Source: CAYORM01 sp964406375 (lineage in GTDB: Bacteria > Pseudomonadota > Alphaproteobacteria > DSM-16000 > Inquilinaceae). From it: 9,764 bases of DNA. Below, piece by piece: positions 1 through 5,822 of this stretch. Each line of letters begins with the position of its first letter. The stretch's first letter is position 1. A program made the position numbers and the translations under genes. Location: positions 1-9,764 of the forward strand of contig CAYORM010000097.1 of assembly GCA_964406375.1 (NCBI GenBank), given 5' to 3'. A model generated the notes under the pieces. It ran no database searches, had not been told where the DNA came from, and worked only from the letters and a program-made list of their open reading frames with translations.

Positions 1-445
1 AGAGCGCGCAGACGGTGGCGGTCGCGACACCGTGCTGGCCGGCTCCGGTCTCGGCGATGATCCGGGTCTTGCCCATCCGGCGGGCCAGCAGGATCTGGCC
101 GATGCAGTTGTTGATCTTGTGTGCGCCGGTGTGGTTGAGCTCGTCGCGCTTGAAGTAGATGCGCGCCCCGCCCAGCGCCTCGGTCAGCCGCTCGGCGAAA
201 TAGATCGGGCTCGGGCGGCCGACGTAATGCGTCAGATAGTATTTCAGCTCGCTGGTGAACTGGGCGTCCGCCTTCGCCGCGGCATAGGCCTGCTCGAGTT
301 CGAGGATGAGCGGCATCAGCGTCTCGGCGACGAACCGGCCGCCGAACTTCCCGAAACGGCCGTTGTCATCGGGGCCGATGCGCAGCGTGTTGGGACGCGG
401 CGACGGGGCGGGCGCGGCTTTCGCCGGAGAAGACGGGGCGGACAC
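1..445 (-). CDS. trpB: Tryptophan synthase beta chain, N-terminal part (cut by window edge)
   Basis: The beta subunit of tryptophan synthase joins indole and L-serine to make tryptophan, using PLP in the cytoplasmic alpha2beta2 complex. Only the first 148 residues lie in the window. They include the family signature HTGAHKINN (residues 105-113) with the PLP-binding lysine K110, and AETGAGQHG with E132, which sits 22 residues after K110 as Glu109 does after Lys87 in the Salmonella enzyme. The start is a GTG at 445, preceded by AGGAG (456-460) with a 10-nt spacer. The first ~25 residues form an Ala/Pro/Ser-rich extension before the conserved GRFGKFGGRFVAETLMP core (29-45). The gene lies 168 bp downstream of trpF on the same strand and has its own promoter candidate. 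trpA would be expected beyond the left edge. Identity is certain; only the start codon is slightly open. Confidence 0.96.
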   Translation of the reverse strand, partial: MSAPSSPAKAAPAPSPRPNTLRIGPDDNGRFGKFGGRFVAETLMPLILELEQAYAAAKADAQFTSELKYYLTHYVGRPSPIYFAERLTEALGGARIYFKRDELNHTGAHKINNCIGQILLARRMGKTRIIAETGAGQHGVATATVCAL

Positions 446-515
446 GGTGGATCTGCTCCTGCTCGGTCGCAACGGGGGAGACGGCCCGTCGGAAGCCGCG
501 CATCCCCTTATCGAC

Positions 516-544
516 GCTATAAAGGCCGCCCGGCCATGTGCCAA
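516..544 (-). promoter_or_regulatory. Sigma70-type promoter candidate for trpB, with inverted repeat in the spacer
   Basis: On the minus strand, TTGGCA (544-539, 5 of 6 to the -35 consensus) and TATAGC (521-516, 4 of 6 to the -10) are separated by exactly 17 bp. The likely start of transcription near 509 would give a leader of about 65 nt before the trpB GTG. The spacer holds the inverted repeat GGCCG-CC-CGGCC (524-535), which could be an operator half-site pair but may also be a GC-rich coincidence. Between this site and the trpF stop (546-613) only short GC-rich hairpins are visible, such as the palindrome GCGGCGCCGC at 591-600, without a T-run. Confidence 0.5.
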
Positions 545-613
545 CCGCAGAGACGGCATGGGTTCGCCGCGAATCCGAGGGATCTCGACAGCGGCGCCGC
601 GCCGCCCGGCGGT

Positions 614-1261
614 TCAGCCCAGGCGGCGCGCGGCTTCGAGAAAGGCGAGGACGCGTTCAGGCGTCTTGTGACCCGGCCGCTCCTCGACACCGGAGGAAAC
701 GTCGACCGCCAGTGCGCCGGTGGCTGCGACGGCCGCCTCCAGATTGTCCGGCCGCAGCCCGCCGGCCAGCATCCACGGCACCGGCCAGGCACGCCCAGCC
801 ATCAGCCGCCAGTCGAAGGGCATGCCGTTGCCCCCGGGCAGCGCGGCAGGGTCGCGCGGCGGCCGCGCATCGAAGAGCAGCCGCTCGACGAGTTCGGCGT
901 AACCGTCCGCACGATCGAGATCGGCGGCCTCGCCGACCGGCACCGCCTTCATCACCGGCAGGCCCCAGCGGCGACGGATCGCATGGACCCGGGCAGGCGG
1001 CTCATCACCGCTGAGCTGGATCATATCGAGCGGCACGCGGGTCAATACCGCCTCGAGCGCCGCGTCGGTCGGGTCGACGAACAGCCCCACCGACCGGACG
1101 CCCGTCGGCACCCGCCGGGCAAGCTCGGCCGCGGTCGCCGGGTCGACGGCGCGCGGGCTGCGCGGGTAGAAGACGAAGCCGACATAGCGCGCCCCGCCCT
1201 CGGTCGCTGCGTCCAGCACCTCGGGGGTCCGGATGCCGCAGATTTTCACCTCGATCGCCAT
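614..1261 (-). CDS. trpF: Phosphoribosylanthranilate isomerase
   Basis: TrpF converts N-(5'-phosphoribosyl)anthranilate to the carboxyphenylamino-deoxyribulose phosphate in tryptophan synthesis; it is a cytoplasmic TIM-barrel enzyme. The 215-residue product has the family's usual length and landmarks. VKICGI carries the catalytic cysteine C8, LLFDARPP carries the catalytic aspartate D131, and the phosphate-binding loops AGGLRPDN and DVSSGVEERPG lie near the C-terminus. At IQLSGDE the residue usually seen as His (IQLHG) is S84, a mild oddity. I chose the ATG at 1261 because MAIEVKICGI matches the family N-terminus. The frame stays open to a GTG at 1315, which would add 18 unconserved residues. 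No clear Shine-Dalgarno sequence precedes the ATG, so a leaderless or weakly initiated message is possible. It is divergent from the kinase gene at 1366 and upstream of trpB. Confidence 0.95.
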   Translation of the reverse strand: MAIEVKICGIRTPEVLDAATEGGARYVGFVFYPRSPRAVDPATAAELARRVPTGVRSVGLFVDPTDAALEAVLTRVPLDMIQLSGDEPPARVHAIRRRWGLPVMKAVPVGEAADLDRADGYAELVERLLFDARPPRDPAALPGGNGMPFDWRLMAGRAWPVPWMLAGGLRPDNLEAAVAATGALAVDVSSGVEERPGHKTPERVLAFLEAARRLG

Positions 1262-1344
1262 CGTGCCACGATGGCCGCCCGGGGCCGACGAGACAAGCGC
1301 CCACCGCGCCGTCACCCCACCCCCGATCGGCGCCGCACGATGTC

Positions 1345-1370
1345 GCCGGGAGATGCCGCCGGGAGATGCC
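1345..1370 (+). repeat. 13-bp perfect tandem duplication over the kinase ribosome-binding site and start
   Basis: The 13-mer GCCGGGAGATGCC occurs twice back to back (1345-1357 and 1358-1370), followed by a partial third copy, GATGCC (1371-1376). Each copy carries a GGGAG Shine-Dalgarno-like core and an ATG. Because 13 is not a multiple of 3, the two repeat ATGs (1353 and 1366) are in different frames; the ATG at 1372 is in frame with 1366. It lies in the 104-bp divergent spacer between trpF and the kinase gene, where I see no convincing -35/-10 pair. Confidence 0.9.
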
Positions 1371-2991
1371 GATGCCGACCGACAGCCCCCTCACAGCGTC
1401 CGATCCGCCGGCCGCCGCCACCGCCGCCGATCCGGGGCAGGAGGCGGTGGTCGCCTTCCTCGCCGATCCCGCGACCCATGGCGCACCGGTGGAGACCATC
1501 GCCACCCATGGCGCCCGTCTCTTCCTCGCTGGCGACCGCGCCTTCAAGCTGAAGCGCGCGATCCGCTACCCCTATATGGACTTCTCCACCCGCGCGAAGC
1601 GGGCAGCCGCCTGCCGGGCCGAGGTGGCGGTCAACCGCCGTACCGCGCCGGCGCTCTATCTCGCCGCCCGGCCCATCCTGCGCGGGGCGGACGGGCTGCG
1701 CCTCGGTGCGGCGGGAGAGGAGGACGAGGCCGGCGCGGCGGTGCTCGACACCGTTGTCGAGATGCGCCGCTTCGATCAGCAGGACCTGTTCGACCGGATG
1801 GCCGAGCGCGGCACGCTGACCGAGGCCCATGTCGTCGGGCTGGCTGAGGCCGCCGCGGCGCTGCACCGTACGGCCGAGCCGCCGCCGCCCGGCTGGTCCG
1901 ACCGGATGGAGTGGATCGTCGCGGACAATCTCGAGGGGCTGCGCACGCTCGCCGCCGCCCCGCCCGCGCTGCTCGACACCATCGAGGCCGCCTCGCGCTC
2001 AGCGCTCGACCGGACGGCGGCACTACGGGCCGAGCGCCTCACCCAGGGCCGGGTGCGGCGCTGCCATGGCGATCTGCATCTGCGCAATGTCTGCCTGTTC
2101 GAAGGCCGGCCGACGCCGTTCGACGCGATCGAGTTCAACGACGACATCGCGATCTGCGATGTGCTCTACGACCTCGCCTTCCTCCTGATGGATCTCGATC
2201 ATCGCGGCCTGCGCCCCTTCGCCTGCCGGGTGCTGAACCGCTGGCTCGAGCGGATGGAGGGGGAGGAGGCGGCGCTGTCGCTCCTGCCGCTCTTCCTGTC
2301 GCAGCGGGCGCTGGTGCGGGCCAAGGTGACCGCGACGGCCGCCCCTGCCGCCACGGCGGCGGCGGCGGAAGCGATGCGGGCGGAGGCGGGTGCCTACGTC
2401 GCGCTCGCCGCGGACTATCTCGCCCCGCCGCCGCCGCGGCTCATCGCCCTCGGCGGCTGGTCGGGAACCGGCAAGACCACGCTCGCCCGCCACATCGCCC
2501 CGTCGATCGGCCCGGCGCCGGGTGCCGTCGTCATCCGCAGCGATGTCGAGCGCAAACGGCTCGCCGGCGTCGCGGAAACCGAAAGGCTGCCGCCGGACAG
2601 CTATACTCAGGCGGCGAGCGATGCGGTCTATGCCGCGATGCGTCAGCGTGCCGCCATCGTGCTCGCCGCCGGCCACGCGGCCATCGCCGACGCCGTCCAT
2701 TCGACGGAGGCGGAACGCCGCGCCATCGCCGAGGTCGCCGAAGCGGCCGGGGTGCGGTTCGACGGCGTCTGGCTCAAGGCGCCTCTCGCCTTGTCGCAGC
2801 AGCGGGTCGAGGCGCGGCGAGGCGATGCCTCCGATGCCGACGCCGCCGTCGTCGAGGCGCAGCACCGCATGGGGATCACCGGCGCTCCCTCATGGCCCGC
2901 GCTGTCGACGGAGGGGCCGCCCGAGACGGTGGCGGCCCGCCTCGCCGGCCGCCTCGCCGTCGCAGCGGAGGCCGGGCGGAGCGGCGGTTGA
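1366..2991 (+). CDS. Fused APH-like phosphotransferase / P-loop ATP-binding kinase (Rv2004c-like)
   Basis: A 541-residue two-domain protein of the type annotated as bifunctional aminoglycoside phosphotransferase/ATP-binding protein (COG2187 plus COG0645). The N-terminal half (about 40-340) is an APH/choline-kinase-like fold. It has a lysine-bearing strand, FKLKR (60-64), a candidate helix-C glutamate E86, and the catalytic loop HGDLHLRN (234-241) with D236 and N241. The metal-site segment is DAIEFND (253-259), with glutamate where kinases have the DFG-type aspartate; that is usual for this family as I recall it. The C-terminal half (about 355-535) is a small P-loop kinase with Walker A GWSGTGKT (364-371). 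Its substrate is unknown, and the family name does not imply drug resistance. The ATG at 1372 (GGGAG at 1361-1365, 6-nt spacer) is the better-placed start; 1366 is two codons upstream. The usp gene follows 74 bp later on the same strand. Confidence 0.88.
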   Translation: MPMPTDSPLTASDPPAAATAADPGQEAVVAFLADPATHGAPVETIATHGARLFLAGDRAFKLKRAIRYPYMDFSTRAKRAAACRAEVAVNRRTAPALYLAARPILRGADGLRLGAAGEEDEAGAAVLDTVVEMRRFDQQDLFDRMAERGTLTEAHVVGLAEAAAALHRTAEPPPPGWSDRMEWIVADNLEGLRTLAAAPPALLDTIEAASRSALDRTAALRAERLTQGRVRRCHGDLHLRNVCLFEGRPTPFDAIEFNDDIAICDVLYDLAFLLMDLDHRGLRPFACRVLNRWLERMEGEEAALSLLPLFLSQRALVRAKVTATAAPAATAAAAEAMRAEAGAYVALAADYLAPPPPRLIALGGWSGTGKTTLARHIAPSIGPAPGAVVIRSDVERKRLAGVAETERLPPDSYTQAASDAVYAAMRQRAAIVLAAGHAAIADAVHSTEAERRAIAEVAEAAGVRFDGVWLKAPLALSQQRVEARRGDASDADAAVVEAQHRMGITGAPSWPALSTEGPPETVAARLAGRLAVAAEAGRSGG

Positions 2992-3004
2992 GCGAGATCA
3001 ACGC

Positions 3005-3032
3005 CGCATCCTCCGGTAAAACCGAGGATGCG
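3005..3032 (+). promoter_or_regulatory. Hairpin in the kinase-usp spacer
   Basis: In the 74-bp gap the sequence folds as CGCATCCTC paired with GAGGATGCG (9 bp), then a bulged C, then GGT paired with ACC, closing on a loop of about three A residues. No T-run follows, so it is a poor intrinsic terminator. It could be a processing or attenuation structure that sets kinase:usp expression, or an mRNA-stabilising hairpin. The usp Shine-Dalgarno lies 22 nt downstream and is left free. Confidence 0.5.
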
Positions 3033-3065
3033 CGCACAGGTGAATGGCGAGACGGAGACAGGCGG

Positions 3066-3899
3066 ATGGCGATCAGGGATATTCTCGTCCATGCCCAGAC
3101 GGGACGGCAGCCGGAGACGCTTCGGCGGCACGCGCTCACCGCCGCGGCCGCGCTGGCCGTCGCCCATGATGCGCGGCTGATCGGGCTCGGCCTCGTGCCG
3201 ACCATCCCGTCGAGCTTTTATAGCGCCGGCTGGGTCCCCGCCGCGTTCATCGAGCAGCTGGTCGCCGAGGGCAAGGCCGCGGTCGAGGCGGCACGGCTCC
3301 ATTTCGAGGAGACGCTGCGGCGGTTCGGCCTCACCGCCCGTGGCGAGTGGCGGGAAGCGGAAGGCGACCCGGTGGCGGCGCTGGCCCTCCACGGCCGGTA
3401 TGCCGACCTCGTGGTGGTCGACCAGAGCGACCCCGATCGTGAGGCCCCCTCCTTCGGCATCGCGTCCGACCTCGCCCTGTTCGGCGGCCGGCCGGTGCTG
3501 ATCGCGCCGCGCGCCGCACCGACGGAGACGATCGGCACCCGGCCGCTCATCGCCTGGAACGCCAGCCGGGAATCGGCGCGGGCCGTCGCGGACGCCATGC
3601 CGATCCTCGCTCATGCCGGGCGCGCCGACGTTCTCGTCGTCTCACCCCGCGGGATCGGGGATCTGCCGGGGAGCCCGATCGCCCGACACCTCGCCGCGCA
3701 TGGCATCGAGGCGGAGATCTTCGTACGCGACAGCGAGATCGAGGCCGGCATCGAGATCCTGAACTTCGCTGCCGAGCGCGGCTCCGACCTGATCGTCATG
3801 GGTTGCTACGGACATCAGCGCATGCGTCAGGCGGTCTTCGGCGGCGCCACGCGCACGATCCTGTCCGACAGCCCCATCCCTGCCCTTCTGTCGCATTGA
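3066..3899 (+). CDS. Universal stress protein, tandem UspA domains
   Basis: A 277-residue soluble protein with two UspA-type alpha/beta domains. The N-terminal domain (about 1-145) begins IRDILVHAQTG and is degenerate, with no nucleotide-binding glycine motif. The C-terminal domain (about 158-277) opens with PLIAWNASRESARAV (W164) and ends with VMGCYGH...FGGAT, where G246-x2-G249-x9-G259 fits the UspA ATP loop. The next position is G260 rather than the Ser/Thr seen in ATP-binding members. It ends on SPIPALLSH, as many proteobacterial two-domain Usps do. The ATG at 3066 has GGAGA (3054-3058) at a 7-nt spacer; the open frame extends far upstream but only overlaps the kinase gene there. It is probably co-transcribed with the kinase and acts as a stress or starvation effector with no defined ligand. 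It is convergent with pyrF, 35 bp apart. Confidence 0.9.
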   Translation: MAIRDILVHAQTGRQPETLRRHALTAAAALAVAHDARLIGLGLVPTIPSSFYSAGWVPAAFIEQLVAEGKAAVEAARLHFEETLRRFGLTARGEWREAEGDPVAALALHGRYADLVVVDQSDPDREAPSFGIASDLALFGGRPVLIAPRAAPTETIGTRPLIAWNASRESARAVADAMPILAHAGRADVLVVSPRGIGDLPGSPIARHLAAHGIEAEIFVRDSEIEAGIEILNFAAERGSDLIVMGCYGHQRMRQAVFGGATRTILSDSPIPALLSH

Positions 3900-3915
3900 G
3901 GCTGTCGTATTGAGG
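3888..3915 (+). repeat. 14-bp tandem duplication across the usp stop codon
   Basis: CTGTCGCATTGAGG (3888-3901) is followed directly by CTGTCGTATTGAGG (3902-3915), with 13 of 14 bases identical. The first copy encodes the last residues and the TGA stop of usp; the second is untranslated. It appears to be a local slippage duplication, later marked by one C-to-T change. Confidence 0.85.
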
Positions 3916-3916
3916 C

Positions 3917-3930
3917 GCGGCATCCGCCGC
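3917..3930. terminator. Weak bidirectional hairpin between usp and pyrF
   Basis: GCGGC-ATCC-GCCGC gives a 5-bp GC stem with a 4-nt loop in the 35-bp space between the convergent genes usp and pyrF. There is no T-run on either side, so support is only the location and the stem. Confidence 0.25.
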
Positions 3931-3934
3931 CGGC

Positions 3935-4636
3935 TCACTCCCGCGAGCGCGCGATCGCTTCCGCCGCCGCGGCCGGGTCGGCGGCGGCGGTGATCGGCCG
4001 GCCGATCACCAGCCGGTCGGCACCCGCGCGCAGCGCCGCGGTCGGGGTCATGACCCGCTTCTGGTCGTCGGCGCCGCTGCCCGCCGGGCGCAGGCCGGGC
4101 ACCACGAGCAATGTTGTGGGCCGTAGCACCCGGCGTAGCCGCGCGATCTCGAGCGGCGAGCAGACGATCCCGTCGAGCCCAGCCGCCTCGGCCAGCCGGG
4201 CGAGCCGCTCGACCTGAAAGGCGGCGTCCGGCTCCTGTCCGACGGCCGCGAGATCCTCGGCGTCGAGGCTGGTCAGCACCGTCACGCCGAGCAGGGCCGG
4301 GCGTGCCACGCCATGGGCACGGGCTCCGGCCTCGGCCGCCTCGACCGCGGCGCGCATCATCGCGGCACCGCCCGCGGCGTGGAGGGTCAGATAGGCGGGC
4401 GCCAGCGCCGTCGCCGCCCGCACCGCGCCAGCGACCGTGTTGGGGATGTCGTGCAGCTTGAGGTCGAGGAAGAGCGGCAACCCCTCTGGCACCGCCCGGC
4501 GCACCCCCTCGGGTCCCGCGGCACAGAAGAATTCGAGGCCGAGCTTCACCCCGCCGACATGGGGGGCGACGCGGGCGGCAAGCGCCGCCGCCTCCGCCAC
4601 CCCGGGGCGGTCGATCGCGACCAGGATCGGGTTCAT
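3935..4636 (-). CDS. pyrF: Orotidine 5'-phosphate decarboxylase
   Basis: PyrF catalyses the last step of de novo UMP synthesis, decarboxylating OMP; it is a cytoplasmic dimeric TIM barrel. The 233-residue product has the expected length. Landmarks are the N-terminal VAIDRP with D9, GVKLGLEFF with K31, the catalytic segment FLDLKLHDIPNTV with D58, K60 and D63, and the phosphate-binding VPGLRP and VIGRPIT loops near the C-terminus. The ATG at 4636 overlaps the stop codon of the upstream oxidoreductase gene (ATGA). A strong GGAGGT (4651-4646, 9-nt spacer) lies inside that gene, so pyrF can be translated by coupling and by direct initiation. pyrF near lapA recalls the E. coli order lapA-lapB-pyrF; no lapB is present here. 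Confidence 0.97.
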   Translation of the reverse strand: MNPILVAIDRPGVAEAAALAARVAPHVGGVKLGLEFFCAAGPEGVRRAVPEGLPLFLDLKLHDIPNTVAGAVRAATALAPAYLTLHAAGGAAMMRAAVEAAEAGARAHGVARPALLGVTVLTSLDAEDLAAVGQEPDAAFQVERLARLAEAAGLDGIVCSPLEIARLRRVLRPTTLLVVPGLRPAGSGADDQKRVMTPTAALRAGADRLVIGRPITAAADPAAAAEAIARSRE

Positions 4637-5820
4637 GACGCCGCCACCTCCCCTTCCACCAGACCCGCCGCCTCGCGCAGGAACGGGGACTCCTCGGCCT
4701 CGTCCTCCACCGCATCGGCAAGCCGTTCACCGAGATAAGGGCCGAATTTGAAGCCATGGCCCGAACAGGCGGAGACGAGCCAGCCCGCCGCACCCAGCCG
4801 CTGCACGACGAAACGTTCCTCGGGCGCGACGGTATAAAAGCAGCTTCTGGCGAGCAGCAGCCGGAACGCCCCGAACTGGCGCAGCCGGGCCCGCGCCAGC
4901 GCCAGGAGCGGCTCGGCCTCTTCGGGCCGGGCCGTCCGGTCACGATCGGGGTCGCCGGCGAGGGAGAAGGTGTGGTCGCCGATCTTCATCGACTGGCCCT
5001 GCGCCGGCGGCACGACATAGATGCCCCGGGCGAGATCGACATCGGTCAGCGCCGGCATGGCGGCCCAGGCGGCGGCGAGTCCGGCGGGCGGCTGGACATA
5101 GGCGACGATCTGACGCGACGGGCGAAGCGCCGGCAGGGACGGCGCCGCATCCGCCGGCAGGGCCTGCGCCAGCAGGCCGGCCGTCCAGGCACCGGCGGCG
5201 ATGACGATCCGGTCGGCCGCAAGTCGCTCGCCACCGGCCAGCGTCAGCGTGGCGGCGTCCGGATCGATCGCGGCCACCTCGCTGTGCGGCCGGAGCGCCG
5301 CGCCCTTCTCCCGCAGCCAGTCGGCGAGGTCGGCGACGATACGCTGCGCGAGGAGAAGCCCGCCGCGGCGCATCAGGAGGCCGAGATCGATCCCGCTGGT
5401 CTCGATCAGCGGGAAGCGCTCGGCCAGCGCCCCCCGGTCGAGCAGCTCATAGGCGATCCCTTCCTCGTCGAGGACGCGGCGGCTGTCGGACAGCCAGCCA
5501 TTGTCTTCGGTGCCGACCGACAACGTGCCGGTGGCAATGTAGTGGCGCCGGCCGAGATCGCGCCACAGCCGTTCCCAGGCGGCGAAGGCCGGGATCACCA
5601 TGCGGGTGTAGCCGCGCGAGCCGCCATAGGGCTGGCGGATCAGTCGGTGGTCGTCGACCGAGGCACCGATCGGGTTGGGAATGCCGTAGCGGTCGAGGAT
5701 GGTGACGCGATGCCCCGCCTTCAGCAGCGCCCGCGCCGCCGACAGGCCGTGGATGCCCGCACCGATGATGAGGATCGTCTGCCGCCCGGCCTTCGGTGCC
5801 GTCTGACGCCCGTTCGCCAC
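4633..5820 (-). CDS. FAD-dependent oxidoreductase, monomeric sarcosine oxidase/SolA-like (DAO family)
   Basis: A 395-residue flavoenzyme of the D-amino-acid-oxidase superfamily, predicted to oxidise a secondary amine or N-substituted amino acid with release of H2O2. The ADP-binding GxGxxG is G20-A-G22-I-H-G25, with acidic D43 ending the second strand. The segment DHRLIRQPYGGSRGYTR (57-73) matches the DTRIIRHAYGEGREY-type substrate-carboxylate region of the MSOX group. ARSCFYT carries C327 at the position of the cysteine that covalently holds FAD in MSOX (Cys315). GHGFKFG (354-360) supplies H355 and K358, matching MSOX His345 and Lys348. Sarcosine, N-methyltryptophan, L-proline/pipecolate and fructosyl amino acids are all substrates within this group, so specificity is not decided. 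The GTG at 5820 lies 2 bp after the AGE-family stop, with AAGG (5833-5830) as Shine-Dalgarno. The gene overlaps pyrF by 4 bp. A longer open frame upstream only overlaps the neighbouring gene. Confidence 0.88.
   Translation of the reverse strand: MANGRQTAPKAGRQTILIIGAGIHGLSAARALLKAGHRVTILDRYGIPNPIGASVDDHRLIRQPYGGSRGYTRMVIPAFAAWERLWRDLGRRHYIATGTLSVGTEDNGWLSDSRRVLDEEGIAYELLDRGALAERFPLIETSGIDLGLLMRRGGLLLAQRIVADLADWLREKGAALRPHSEVAAIDPDAATLTLAGGERLAADRIVIAAGAWTAGLLAQALPADAAPSLPALRPSRQIVAYVQPPAGLAAAWAAMPALTDVDLARGIYVVPPAQGQSMKIGDHTFSLAGDPDRDRTARPEEAEPLLALARARLRQFGAFRLLLARSCFYTVAPEERFVVQRLGAAGWLVSACSGHGFKFGPYLGERLADAVEDEAEESPFLREAAGLVEGEVAAS
4646..4651 (-). promoter_or_regulatory. Strong Shine-Dalgarno for pyrF inside the preceding gene
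   Basis: GGAGGT on the minus strand lies 9 nt before the pyrF ATG at 4636, within the last codons of the oxidoreductase gene. It is the best ribosome-binding site in the packed lapA-to-pyrF run and supports the pyrF start. Confidence 0.7.
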
Positions 5821-5822
5821 GC

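Noticed and set aside
1262..1315. Alternative GTG start of trpF at 1315
   Set aside because: It would add 18 residues before MAIEVKICGI, which already matches the family N-terminus. It stays possible because no good ribosome-binding site precedes either start.
1262..1365. FNR/FixK-like or other known regulator box before the kinase-usp unit
   Set aside because: Searched by eye for TTGAT-N4-ATCAA and similar dyads because of the dormancy parallel; none is present in this spacer or before usp.
32..1552. 506-codon plus-strand open frame across the trpB/trpF region
   Set aside because: It runs antisense to two certain genes, is Arg/Pro/His-rich as expected for a shadow frame of GC-rich coding DNA, and shows no domain.
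1366..2991. Aminoglycoside resistance gene
   Set aside because: The HGDLH fold is shared with many small-molecule kinases, and the fusion to a P-loop kinase and the Usp neighbour fit the Rv2004c-like family, not the resistance enzymes.
1911..3065. Long in-frame upstream extension of usp overlapping the kinase gene
   Set aside because: The translation is low-complexity Arg/Ala/Pro; family start, Shine-Dalgarno and spacing all fit the ATG at 3066.
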